Source: UBA2396 sp038042175 (GTDB taxonomy: Bacteria > Planctomycetota > Phycisphaerae > Phycisphaerales > UBA1924). Taken from it: a DNA stretch of 64,000 bases. The translations under genes and the position numbers were made by a program. Below the pieces are notes generated by a model. That model did no database searches, was not told where the DNA came from, and worked only from the letters and a program-made list of their open reading frames with translations. How positions within the stretch are numbered: position 1 is the first letter of the stretch; the number at the start of each line of letters is the position of its first letter. This document shows positions 43,124 to 51,752 of this stretch, one piece after another. The DNA lies in the NCBI GenBank assembly GCA_964358855.1, contig CAYHQQ010000001.1, forward strand, positions 186,001-250,000, given 5' to 3'.

Positions 43124-44551
43124 ATGGCCCGTCTGCCCCGATGGCGCTTCATCTGGATCGGATTCACCGGCGGAGTGCTCTTCTTCCTTGTCGCGATGGT
43201 GATCATTCCATCCCTGGGTCCGCTCGCACACAAACTCGGCCTGCGATCGGCACACACGTCCCTTGGCCCGGATGAGCAACTCCAGAAGCAGTTGATCGAC
43301 GCCGTCATCCGCGACCGGTTGCAGCTGGCCGAAAGCCAGCCCCTGACTCCCGACGCTCGCTCGCGGCTCTCAGAACTCTGGGACATCCCTCGAACGTTCA
43401 ACGACACCGGCGCCAGGATCCTGGCTTCCCCGACGGGCGGCCTTGCCTCGCTCACCACGCTCGACCTCGCCAGCACCAGCATCTCCGACGCGGGTGTGAA
43501 GGAACTCGCCCGCCCGGACAGCGCTCTCAAGGGGCTCAAGACACTCGGCCTCAATGACACCAAAGTGACCGACGCAGGTGTCAGAGACCTCGCTCGCACC
43601 GATTCGGGTCTCAAGACACTCACGGCACTGTGGCTCGCCGATGGACTCGTGACCGACGCGGGCATCCGGGAAATGACCCGCACCGACTCGGCCCTCAAGA
43701 CCCTGACCGAGCTCAACCTGCAGGGCACCTGGATCACCGACCGGGGTCTGGCGGCCCTGGTTGGGCCGCAGAGCCCCCTCCAGTCTCTCGCCCGATTGAA
43801 TCTCGCCCACACCCGCATCACCGACGTTGCCCTGGCCGAGCTCGCCCGCTTCGACAGCGCCCTCGAATCGCTCGACACCCTCAATCTCAGCAACACCAGG
43901 GTGACCGACTCCGGGCTGGCGGCTCTGGCCAGGTCCCAGGGCACCTTGCGAAATCTGACGACGCTCATGCTCTACAACACCCGCATCACCGACTTGGGCA
44001 TCGCCGCGCTGGCCGACCCCCACACAGGGCTCCCCTCGCTCGTCACACTGCAGGTCAGTGGAAAGAGGCTGACCGACGAGTGCATCAGGCAACTCCTCGG
44101 GCCCCAAACTGGACTGCGAATGCTGAGAGAACTCGAACTTGCCGGCACCGGCGTCACCGACGATGGCGCGAATCTGCTCGCCCAGGCCGACCCAAATTTG
44201 CCAGGGCTGCGTGCGCTGAGCCTGTACGACAGCGAGGTGACCGACGCGGGTGTGAAGGAACTCTCGCGCGGCGAGACGGGTCTCAAGACGCTGACCAGGC
44301 TGAATTTGGGATCCAGGCTGGTGACCGACGAGGGCATCAAGGAACTCTCCCGCGCCGACACGGGTCTGTCGGGCCTGGTCTGGCTGAGCCTGCAAGGTTC
44401 GCAAATCACCGACGCCGGCCTTGTTGAACTCACGCGAGCCGACACCGGCCTCAAGGCGCTGACCACACTGCACGTCGGCTCCACCCAGGTCACCGACGCC
44501 GCCATCAGCGCCGCGATGTTCCAGCGACCCGGTCTCACCATCAGTCGCTGA
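43124..44551 (+). CDS. Membrane-anchored leucine-rich-repeat protein with thirteen 28-residue repeats
   Basis: 475 residues; GGAGA ahead of the ATG. One N-terminal transmembrane helix (WRFIWIGFTGGVLFFLVAMV), an ~80-residue spacer, then thirteen consecutive ribonuclease-inhibitor-like repeats of 28 residues, consensus LxxLxLxxTxVTDAGVxELA followed by R-x-D-S-x-L-K, with no insertion or deletion between the first and last. The predicted horseshoe faces the periplasm or surface and should bind protein ligands. Paralogous expansions like this are common in planctomycetes. The regular 84-nt periodicity in the DNA comes from the repeats. Confidence 0.85.
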   Translation: MARLPRWRFIWIGFTGGVLFFLVAMVIIPSLGPLAHKLGLRSAHTSLGPDEQLQKQLIDAVIRDRLQLAESQPLTPDARSRLSELWDIPRTFNDTGARILASPTGGLASLTTLDLASTSISDAGVKELARPDSALKGLKTLGLNDTKVTDAGVRDLARTDSGLKTLTALWLADGLVTDAGIREMTRTDSALKTLTELNLQGTWITDRGLAALVGPQSPLQSLARLNLAHTRITDVALAELARFDSALESLDTLNLSNTRVTDSGLAALARSQGTLRNLTTLMLYNTRITDLGIAALADPHTGLPSLVTLQVSGKRLTDECIRQLLGPQTGLRMLRELELAGTGVTDDGANLLAQADPNLPGLRALSLYDSEVTDAGVKELSRGETGLKTLTRLNLGSRLVTDEGIKELSRADTGLSGLVWLSLQGSQITDAGLVELTRADTGLKALTTLHVGSTQVTDAAISAAMFQRPGLTISR

Positions 44552-44659
44552 GCCGCCAGCCTGTGCCTCGCGCGGGGTTCGTTAGGGCTTCTGGCACTTT
44601 TGGGGGGCGTTTGGCCCCTGAGCCGATACGATCGGTTCTCAAGCAAGGAAGCTTTCACC

Positions 44660-47593
44660 ATGGCGACTGTGCGTACCGGCGGACGAATCAGGACCAATCA
44701 GGCCTCGGGTGCCTTCGTGCCCGCAGCGGCTTCGGGCGGCAGCGGCGGAATGGGTATTTCCCTGCGCATAGCCCTGGTCGTCGCCCTGGCGGCCTGGGCC
44801 TTCATCGTCGTCAGTCTCTTCAGCTTCCGCGCCACTGATTGGCCCAGCCACACGACCACAGCCGCCAAGGGGGCCGTCGCCAATCTCTGCGGACCCTTCG
44901 GGTCCCTCCTCGCGTACAACCTCGTGATGCTGCTGGGGTACGGAGCCCACCTGCTCGTGGCCCTCGTGGGCATCGGCCTCTTCACCCTCGCCATGGGCTG
45001 GCGGATCCCCCACCTCTACACGCGGATCATCGGTGTGCTCATCGTCGTCGCGGCCGCCGCCGGGCTGCAACGCCTCATGCTCGACGCCTCGGGCCCCTTC
45101 GCGGACATCGCCGGCGGCAAGATCGGCGTCATGACCGTCGACCTCCTCAAGCAACGCTTCGGTGTCGTCGGTACCGGCATCTGGCTCGTGCTCTTCCTCA
45201 TGCTGGGCCTGCTCGTCGCCGTCGACGAGATCGTCACCTGGCTCCTGCGGCTGACGCGCGACCGCGGCGTTCCCGCCGCCGCCGTCGCCGGGCGCTTCGC
45301 CGGTAACGTCGCACTCCCCGCCGCCTGGTCGGCGACAAAAGTCGTCGGCGGCGCCACCGCCGACGCCGGCGGCGGGCTCTTCTCGCGCGTGCGCGACATG
45401 TTTAAGGGCAAGGAAGCCGAGCAGGAGGAGTTCATCGAAGAGCTCAAGGAAAAGGCACAGGAGCGGCGCGTCAAGCGCGGGCGCACGGCCGCGGACGCGC
45501 CCAGTGCGGCCTTCCCGGGTGAAGGCGGCGTGACGGCGACCTTGGACAACATGACGGAGATGGAGGACGAGGCCGCGGAACATGGGATTGCCGATCCCGA
45601 TTTGGAGAGTGCGAGGGACGACGAAGTCGAAGACACCCCCTCTGTCACTCGCGGACTCGTGACACCTCCCCCGCGAAGCGCGAGGGAGGAGGATGAAGAC
45701 GACGATCTCCCCGGCGCACCTCAGGTCTTCGACAAGGACGCCCTGCGGGCGAAGATGGCTCGCCTCCCCGTCGCGTTCGGCCAGGACCGGCGCGAGGTCG
45801 CGACCGACGCCGACCTCGCGGGCATCCAGTCCGCCGAGCAGCTCGAGATCGAGGGCAAGCAGTACCGCTTCCCCGGGCTCGACCTGCTCGAGAACCCCGA
45901 AGAGAATTTCAACGCGACCCTCGAGGCGTACGTCCGCGAGCAAGCGGCCGCCCTCGAAGGTGCCATGCAGGAGTACGGCATCGACGGCGAGGTCGTGGGC
46001 ATCGAGAGCGGCCCGGTCATCACCCTCTTCGATGTGCGTCTCGCCCCCGGCACCAAGGTCTCGGCGGTGCAGGCGGTCACCACCGACATCGCCCGAGCCC
46101 TCAAGTCGGCCAACCTCCGCATCGTCCCCAACCAGATCGGACGCGACACCATCGGCGTCGAAGTCCCCAACGCGACCAAGGAGAAGGTTCGCCTCAAGGA
46201 ACTGATGGCCAACACCGAGCGCTACGCCCACATGAAACTCCCGATGTTCATGGGCAAGGACGCCAGCGGCGAACCCTTGATCGAAGATCTCGCCAAGATG
46301 CCGCACATGCTCATCGCCGGCACCACCGGCAGCGGCAAGAGCGTGTGCATGAACACGATCATCATGGGCTTCCTGTACACCAAGAAGCCCAGCGAGCTCA
46401 AGATGGTGCTCGTCGACCCCAAGATGGTCGAGATGTCGCAGTTCAAGGACATCCCACACCTCATGTGCCCTGTCGTCACCGAAATGGGCAAGGCCGCCGC
46501 GATCCTGGAGTGGGCGTGCACGAAGATGGACGAGCGGTACGAGCTCCTGGCCGAGGCCGGCTGCCGCGACATCGGAGCGTACAACGAGCTGACGTGGGAG
46601 GAGCTCAAGGAGCGCCTGAGCATCACGACCGACGAGGAAGGCTCTCGCGTCCCCCGCAAGCTGCCCTACATGGTGTTCATCATCGACGAGCTCGCCGACC
46701 TCATGATGACGGCCAAGGAAGTCGAGAGCCACATCATCCGCATCGCCCAGAAGGCCCGCGCCGTCGGCATGCACCTCATCCTCGCCACCCAGCGCCCACA
46801 GGCCAACGTGGTCACGGGCCTGATCAAGAGCAACATGCCCTGCCGCGTCGCGTTCCGCGTGAACAGCGGCATGGACAGCCGCATCGTCCTCGACGGCAAG
46901 GGCGCCGAGCTCCTGCTCGGCTACGGCGACATGCTCTTCTTGAATCCCCGCACCAACAAGCTCTCGCGCAGCCAAGGGACGCTCGTCGAAGATCGCGAGA
47001 TCCGCAGCGTCGTCAAGTTCATGCGTGACGTCGCCGGCCCCAGCTTCGAGCGCCAGCTCATGGTCCTGCGTCGCCCCAGCGAGGACGGCAACGGCCTCTC
47101 GCAACAGTCCGACGAGGACCGCCTCCTGCAGAGCAAGAACAACTCCTCGGCCAGCCTCAAGGCCGCCCAGGAAGACACGCTCTTCGAGCGGGCCGTCGAG
47201 ATCGTGCTCGAGAGCCGCCGCGGCAGCGTGAGCCTCCTGCAGCGGCGCCTTGCGATCGGCTACACACGTTCGAGCCGCCTGATCGACCTCATGGGCATCG
47301 CCGGGATCATCTCCGACCACAAGGGCAGCGTCGCCCGCGACGTCTTGATCACGCCCGAGGAATGGGAGATGATGAAGGCGATGGCCAAGGAAGAGGCCCA
47401 GGCCAAGGGCCTGTCGTGGCCCGTCAAGGGCAAGGAAGAACAGGGCGCCCTCTTCGTCGGCGAGCCAGCCGCGGCCCCACAGGTCGAGGAAGAGGCCGAG
47501 GAAGTCGACGAGATCGAAGAAGACGACGACGAGGTGCCGCCCTTCCAGGGAAACCGGGAGAAGCGGGTGAGGGATGAGGACGATGATTTGTGA
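44660..47593 (+). CDS. ftsK: DNA translocase FtsK/SpoIIIE
   Basis: 977 residues from the ATG at 44660, AAGGA upstream. Couples chromosome segregation to septum closure. N-terminal membrane domain of four helices (~32-195), a charged linker, then the motor: Walker A AGTTGSGKSVCMN (~553), VDPKMVEMSQFKDIPH, Walker B FIIDELADLMM, RAVGMHLILATQRPQANVVT, and the C-terminal gamma DNA-binding (KOPS-reading) winged helix (FERAVEIVLESRRGSVSLLQ, RRLAIGYTRSSRLIDLM). The acidic tail (EEEAEEVDEIEEDDDE) is extra. A repeat element lies inside the linker at 45635-45690. Planctomycetes of this group lack FtsZ, but FtsK persists. Confidence 0.95.
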   Translation: MATVRTGGRIRTNQASGAFVPAAASGGSGGMGISLRIALVVALAAWAFIVVSLFSFRATDWPSHTTTAAKGAVANLCGPFGSLLAYNLVMLLGYGAHLLVALVGIGLFTLAMGWRIPHLYTRIIGVLIVVAAAAGLQRLMLDASGPFADIAGGKIGVMTVDLLKQRFGVVGTGIWLVLFLMLGLLVAVDEIVTWLLRLTRDRGVPAAAVAGRFAGNVALPAAWSATKVVGGATADAGGGLFSRVRDMFKGKEAEQEEFIEELKEKAQERRVKRGRTAADAPSAAFPGEGGVTATLDNMTEMEDEAAEHGIADPDLESARDDEVEDTPSVTRGLVTPPPRSAREEDEDDDLPGAPQVFDKDALRAKMARLPVAFGQDRREVATDADLAGIQSAEQLEIEGKQYRFPGLDLLENPEENFNATLEAYVREQAAALEGAMQEYGIDGEVVGIESGPVITLFDVRLAPGTKVSAVQAVTTDIARALKSANLRIVPNQIGRDTIGVEVPNATKEKVRLKELMANTERYAHMKLPMFMGKDASGEPLIEDLAKMPHMLIAGTTGSGKSVCMNTIIMGFLYTKKPSELKMVLVDPKMVEMSQFKDIPHLMCPVVTEMGKAAAILEWACTKMDERYELLAEAGCRDIGAYNELTWEELKERLSITTDEEGSRVPRKLPYMVFIIDELADLMMTAKEVESHIIRIAQKARAVGMHLILATQRPQANVVTGLIKSNMPCRVAFRVNSGMDSRIVLDGKGAELLLGYGDMLFLNPRTNKLSRSQGTLVEDREIRSVVKFMRDVAGPSFERQLMVLRRPSEDGNGLSQQSDEDRLLQSKNNSSASLKAAQEDTLFERAVEIVLESRRGSVSLLQRRLAIGYTRSSRLIDLMGIAGIISDHKGSVARDVLITPEEWEMMKAMAKEEAQAKGLSWPVKGKEEQGALFVGEPAAAPQVEEEAEEVDEIEEDDDEVPPFQGNREKRVRDEDDDL
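45635..45690 (+). repeat. Hairpin-bearing repeat, in-frame copy inside ftsK
   Basis: Matches the intergenic copy at 55618-55672: both read ACCCCCTCYG, then CTCG..GACTCG, then CACCTCCCCCGC, a short loop, and GCGxGGGAGGAGG. The stem CCTCCCCCGCG / CGCGAGGGAGG has one mismatch. Here it encodes about 18 residues of the FtsK linker (TPSVTRGLVTPPPRSARE). Confidence 0.6.
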
Positions 47594-47929
47594 CTGGCCT
47601 CAACAACGGCTCGTTCTTGGGTGAATAGGAAGTCGCCTGGCGATTGGAGACCGGGCTACAACCGTTCCATCCGTCCGACCGGACGACCCACAATCTGGTC
47701 CCGACTCCAACTCGTTGCTGCACAAGCTCTTGGGAGCGCCTCATAACGCCCGTTCAACATAACGGAAATTTGAATCCGTCAAATTTGCGTTTTGAGCCGT
47801 TGTGTTGAATTTGGCGTCGGAGGGTTTCGCCAGGGCGATTCGGGGCAAGCGCTAGGTATAGCGGGTTGCCTATGCGGTGCGGAGATCAACGAACAGGAAC
47901 CCGGGCGTTTGCCAGGAGTCTCATGCCCC
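47594..47929 (+). other. Intergenic region between ftsK and the zinc-ribbon gene cluster
   Basis: No gene seen. A hairpin AAATTTGA (47766-47773) / TCAAATTT (47779-47786), followed by TTTT at 47790, is locally AT-rich and may be a weak terminator. GGTATAGCG near 47855 could contain a -10 for the cluster, but no matching -35 is clear. Confidence 0.4.
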
Positions 47930-49765
47930 ATGTCGGACGCGTGGATCGATCGCCTGTGGATGACTGTCGGCCTGGGCCTGCTGGTGGTCGCGTGCGCGGG
48001 GTTCGCTTGGGCGATGACCGGCGACGGGGTGCGGGGCTGGCGCGCACGTCGGGCAGGAAACGCAACGCGGAGGCGTTGCGGCAAGTGCTGGTACGACATG
48101 ACCGGCGTTGCGGGCCTGCGGTGTCCGGAGTGCGGGCGCGAGGCGCGACACGAGCGCGGGCTGATGCGATCGCGCATCCGCTGGAGAGGGGTTCTCGTGA
48201 ACCTCGCGGTTCTATTGCCAGCGCATGTGGCCGCAAGCATGCCCACGGTGCGCGCCCATGGCTGGGGGCGGCTGGTGCCGATGGTGGTGCTGGCTTCGTG
48301 GCCGATGAATTTGGACGCGTGGATAAAGGGGACTTCCGCAGACTGGGCGGGGAAGGAATTGGACGATCGGCTGAAAGAGGAGCTATTCGGGCCGCTTTCG
48401 CAGCGTGTGCTCGCAGAGCGTGTACGCCAACTGCTCGCCCGCGATCGACGCACAGACGAGTCGGTGGAAGTCTTTCCAGTCGGAGATCTTGTGCGGGAGA
48501 TGCGCTTTGAGCCCGCGGGAGTTCGAACCTGGGGGGCGCCGAGTCATGTGTTTGAATTGGCAATGTTCATCCAGGATGCGATTCATTCTGACGAATGGAC
48601 TTACTACTCGGGAGAAAGCGCAAGGCTTGAACACATCGGAGAAAGGCTGATCGTGCGAGCCCCGGCTGGTGTGATGTCGGAGGTGAGGAACCTCCTCTCG
48701 GCCATGAGGGCGGGAGAGGGATGGCTCGCTACTTACCAGGGCGATGACACGGTCGCTTTCAATCTCAGTCACCGCAGTCCATCGGTCGTTCACGCCGGAG
48801 ATCTCACGGTGATCGGAATGTCGCTCGCACACGGCGCAATCGCCGGCCCGAATCGTCGGATCTCCCAGCAGGCTGACGCCCGAGGACTCGTTACCCTCCT
48901 CACCAACGTCGTTGACCAAGATTCCTGGACCGACAACGGCGGCGAGGGGGGGTCTCTCCACGCGGTCGCGGAACGGATCCTGATCCGAGCACCAAAGGCC
49001 AGGCGCTTGCGATGCGTCGAGCTTCTTGAGGCAATCCAGTCGTGTTCCGCACAGCATCGCTTTGTTGAGAGCGGCGGCCTTTCCATCGCCTCCCTCGATC
49101 GGTTACCGGGAGTGATTGACGACCCCGAGCGAGGGCTCGTCGTGAATGAAGACCAATGGAGAAATCTTCGCCGCATTCTGGTCGAAGCAGTTTCGCGAGA
49201 CGCATGGTCTGACAATGGTGGCGACGGCGCCTACATCTTCCCGCACAAGCATGTGCTCGTCATGGGTGGCGAACCCTCCATCCGCGCGAGAGCGTGCGAA
49301 GTAATCGACGCGGTGCTCGCAACCGCAACCGACGGACAACCCCGAAGATGTGAGGGCTCGCGGTGCTACAGAAATAACGACTCCGATCCCTTGAGCGAGA
49401 GTCGCCTTGAGTACGTGACAACCTGGAAGATCACAGGCAGCACGCTTCGGGCCTGGGGGGCGCAAACCGACGAGGAAATTACAGCTGACAATGGTGGGAT
49501 AAGCCCGCAGGAGTGGGCGAGGACGGGGCCGGATCGCAATCGAGCGGTGGTCACCTACGACGCGGAGGAGTCCGAAAGGCACGCATTTAGCGCGGTGGTG
49601 GACCATGTCAAGACCATCCGTCCCCAAGCGTGGGAGGAGAGTGCACGAATAGAGCTGGTCTTTGGAAATGTCGCGTTGCTTTGGACGACCAAGCCCGAGG
49701 TCGTCGACGAAGTGGAAGCCGCCTTGCGAGAGGCGGCGAAGGGACCGCGCCCCGATCAACCGTGA
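47930..49765 (+). CDS. Zinc-ribbon membrane protein with repeated secretin-type modules, paralogue 1
   Basis: 611 residues from the ATG at 47930, AGGAG ~12 nt upstream. N-terminal helix (WMTVGLGLLVVACAGFAWAM), a cytoplasmic zinc ribbon RRCGKCWYDMTGVAGLRCPE continuing CGREAR (two CxxC pairs), then two more hydrophobic segments (VLVNLAVLLPAHVA, LVPMVVLASWPMNLDAW). The rest has three modules at residues ~222, 328 and 421, each W-x-x-N/Y-G-G/S followed by a beta strand and helix (DSWTDNGGEGGSLHAVAERI; LIRAPKARRLRCVELLEAI), reminiscent of secretin N-domains or STN modules. Function unknown. First of three tandem paralogues, 31 nt from the next. Confidence 0.75.
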   Translation: MSDAWIDRLWMTVGLGLLVVACAGFAWAMTGDGVRGWRARRAGNATRRRCGKCWYDMTGVAGLRCPECGREARHERGLMRSRIRWRGVLVNLAVLLPAHVAASMPTVRAHGWGRLVPMVVLASWPMNLDAWIKGTSADWAGKELDDRLKEELFGPLSQRVLAERVRQLLARDRRTDESVEVFPVGDLVREMRFEPAGVRTWGAPSHVFELAMFIQDAIHSDEWTYYSGESARLEHIGERLIVRAPAGVMSEVRNLLSAMRAGEGWLATYQGDDTVAFNLSHRSPSVVHAGDLTVIGMSLAHGAIAGPNRRISQQADARGLVTLLTNVVDQDSWTDNGGEGGSLHAVAERILIRAPKARRLRCVELLEAIQSCSAQHRFVESGGLSIASLDRLPGVIDDPERGLVVNEDQWRNLRRILVEAVSRDAWSDNGGDGAYIFPHKHVLVMGGEPSIRARACEVIDAVLATATDGQPRRCEGSRCYRNNDSDPLSESRLEYVTTWKITGSTLRAWGAQTDEEITADNGGISPQEWARTGPDRNRAVVTYDAEESERHAFSAVVDHVKTIRPQAWEESARIELVFGNVALLWTTKPEVVDEVEAALREAAKGPRPDQP

Positions 49766-49796
49766 GACCGTTGCGAATCGAGTCCCCGGAGAGCCA

Positions 49797-50714
49797 ATGT
49801 CAGACGCTTGGATCGATCGCCTGTGGATGACGGTGAGCATCACCCTGCTGGTGGCCGCCTGCGCGGGTCTCGCGTGGGCACTTGTCGGGGATTGGGTGCG
49901 AGGCCTGCGTGCGAAGCGTGCCGGAAAGGCGGCACGCCGACGTTGCCAACAGTGCTGGTACGACATGACCGGCGTCGCGGGCTTGCGGTGCCCAGAGTGC
50001 GGGCGGGAGGCGAGGAGCGAGCGCGGATTGCGGCGTTCGAGGCGAAGGTGGGGCCGGGCGGTCCTTTCGTGCTTGCTTCTGCTGCCCGCGCATGTGGCGT
50101 GGCGAATGCCCGCGGCGCGGGAGCACGGCTGGGCGCGTCTGGTGCCCACGATGGTGCTGGTCTCGTGGCCTATGGATGTTGGCGCGTGGGCAGAACACCG
50201 TCAAGTGGATTGGGCGGGGACAGAATTGGCCGCTCGCCAATACCATGAACTCCTGGGCTGGTTGCCCGCGCAGATCCTTGCGGGCCGGGTCCAATCCCAC
50301 TGGAAAGGTCTCGCCCCCGCCGACCACGAAGTTGTGATCCTCGATGTCGAGCGAATCACGCAGGTCCAACTCGGTCGATCCATAGCACGTGTCGAAGGTA
50401 GCACTCAAGACTTTGCCGTATTCCTCTGGGCCCAATTGCAGCCGGAGACCTGGGCCGCCAATCGGGGCAAGCGAGAGTGCACGGTTAGGGAAGTTGGAAG
50501 GTTTCTCGTCCTGCAGGCCTCGCCAGAGCGCGTTCGACGAGCCCGAGCGATTGTGAACATGCTGGGCGATCAACAAGGCCAGAGCTCGATGCTGGATTGG
50601 GAGGATCTGACTGTCGTGGGGATCCAAGCAAACCATCCGGGCGCACCGACTGCGGAACCCCCGCTCCAAGACTCCGCTGGCAGTGCGGCTCGCTCTCTGA
50701 CTACGGCGATATGT
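49797..50714 (+). pseudogene. Zinc-ribbon membrane protein paralogue 2, 5' part, interrupted by a mobile element
   Basis: Begins with ATG at 49797 after GGAGA, with the same order as paralogue 1: MSDAWIDRLWMTV helix, zinc ribbon RRCQQCWYDMTGVAGLRCPE, helices, and one W-x-x-N-x-G module (~214, ETWAANRGKRECTVREVGRF). The reading frame runs into the element and stops at 50756, leaving 319 residues. The 3' part resumes at 53398. Removing 50715-53389 and one copy of CGATATGT rejoins ..AI-C-PQAWDW.. in frame and gives 479 residues, close to paralogue 3 (488). The truncated protein may still be made but lacks its C-terminal third. Confidence 0.88.
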
Positions 50715-50715
50715 C
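50707..50715 (+). repeat. Left target-site duplication of the mobile element
   Basis: CGATATGTC, identical to 53390-53398. Eight of the nine bases are probably the duplicated target (IS1595-family elements usually duplicate 8 bp); the ninth may be chance. Confidence 0.85.
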
Positions 50716-50720
50716 GTTAC

Positions 50721-50740
50721 TGTGTAGTTGACGCACACGG
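50721..50740 (+). repeat. Left terminal inverted repeat
   Basis: TGTGTAGTTGACGCACACGG, the exact reverse complement of 53364-53383. A related sequence recurs at 52773-52799. Confidence 0.9.
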
Positions 50741-50865
50741 CCATGTCGGTGGCTAGACTGAGGGCGTGAACGATGTCGGAGTGGTTCTCGGGTTCTTGAC
50801 GCGCGCGCCGATCGGCGTGTATGATTCTGCTTCGACGCGACGAGCACAGAATCAGGATCCGCACC

Positions 50866-51024
50866 ATGACGCAAAGAAAGCGGGAACCGAAAGCCGTCAA
50901 GCCCAAGAGCCGTCCACCGCAAGACGACGAGCCCAAGCGCGGCCCCAGTCCATCGCGCCTCAAACTCGACGGCAACTTCGGGGACAGGATTCGGGACTCG
51001 TTCAAGGCCAAGCCGACGAAGTAG
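50866..51024 (+). CDS. Cargo gene: very small basic protein
   Basis: 52 residues; AGGA 9 nt before the ATG at 50866. Lys/Arg/Pro-rich N-half (KREPKAVKPKSRPP), then SRLKLDGNFGDRIRDSFKAK, which resembles small proteins ending in L-K-x-x-G-x-W/F-x-D-x-x-K-x-x-x-x-K-K that accompany other genes in planctomycete and proteobacterial genomes. Possibly nucleic-acid binding. No function known. Confidence 0.55.
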   Translation: MTQRKREPKAVKPKSRPPQDDEPKRGPSPSRLKLDGNFGDRIRDSFKAKPTK

Positions 51025-51085
51025 GGCGAAAATGCCCTGTTTTCGAGCCTCCACACGATCGGTGGGGGTTTGGTACGCTAGTGGG

Positions 51086-51721
51086 ATGGAAAAGACGGTC
51101 GTCCGAGAGGTCGCTAAAAGCGCGCGCGAACTCGTCTGTGCTTGGGGCCAATGGGGGTGGGTCGTGCTAATCGACCTTCTCGGAGGCATGGTTGGTTTCT
51201 ACCAGATGGGAAACCCAAACTACTCCCTTGGATGGAGAAGTCTAAGTGTCGCCTCGGTTGTCGGTCTCGTCGTTGCGGCGTTTGTGGCGTTTCACAAAAT
51301 CCGAAAAGAACGAGACGAGATCAAGGCCCGATTGGCTCCGGCGGCAGCTCGCCGTGAACTGCGAGCGATTATGAATGAGGCTCATTCCATTCTGTACGGC
51401 ACTGGAGATGTGCAATCGCGAGCCTTGGAATGGAGAAATCGTGCGGCCGCCACAATTCGCCAGTGTCTTGGGCCAGACTACGAACGAGAGTTTCTGGCAA
51501 GCGCCGCAAGCGAACCGGGACCGTCGTTGGAATATGTGCCGCCGTTGCCGGAGCCCGGAAAGCTCGGCGCGCCGAGGTATGCGTGGGATTGGGCTAGGGC
51601 CAAGCTGAAACTGCATCACGACAAGATCCACGCTCTCATACTAGAAGTCCCAGACGCCGATTTTGATCCAAAATGGCTTGACGCGCTACCATCCCGACCG
51701 TCGCCAATCGCTCAACCGTGA
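51086..51721 (+). CDS. Cargo gene: two-helix membrane protein of unknown function
   Basis: 211 residues from the ATG at 51086. Two N-terminal transmembrane segments (WGWVVLIDLLGGMVGFYQMG and LSVASVVGLVVAAFVAFHKI) are followed by a basic coiled helix (RKERDEIKARLAPAAARREL) and a cytoplasmic domain (RNRAAATIRQCLGPDYEREF, DKIHALILEV) of ~120 residues. Not recognised. Codon use is less GC3-biased than chromosomal neighbours, in keeping with its mobile origin. 31 nt before the transposase stop (convergent). Confidence 0.65.
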   Translation: MEKTVVREVAKSARELVCAWGQWGWVVLIDLLGGMVGFYQMGNPNYSLGWRSLSVASVVGLVVAAFVAFHKIRKERDEIKARLAPAAARRELRAIMNEAHSILYGTGDVQSRALEWRNRAAATIRQCLGPDYEREFLASAASEPGPSLEYVPPLPEPGKLGAPRYAWDWARAKLKLHHDKIHALILEVPDADFDPKWLDALPSRPSPIAQP

Positions 51722-51752
51722 CCATCGGGCCAGCTCGCCGCAAACGTGCGGT

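Noticed and set aside
43430..44540. Regular 84-nt periodicity that could suggest a CRISPR or satellite array
   Set aside because: The period corresponds to 28-codon leucine-rich repeats in frame; repeats are imperfect and there are no spacers. No CRISPR array was seen in the window.
44639..47320. 893-codon frame antisense to ftsK, and similar long antisense frames at 29771-32419 (+) and 34329-37172 (+)
   Set aside because: Long antisense frames are expected in high-GC coding DNA; their translations are His/Arg/Asp/Leu-biased and match no family, while the opposite strand has clear genes.
49662..49796. Longer N-terminus for zinc-ribbon paralogue 2 in the open frame before 49797
   Set aside because: This stretch overlaps the end of paralogue 1; the ATG at 49797 has a ribosome site and gives the same start as the other paralogues.
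50766..51170. 134-codon frame covering the left cargo genes in another phase
   Set aside because: It overlaps two better-supported genes, has no ribosome site, and its composition (Arg/Gln/Ser) is that of an out-of-phase reading.
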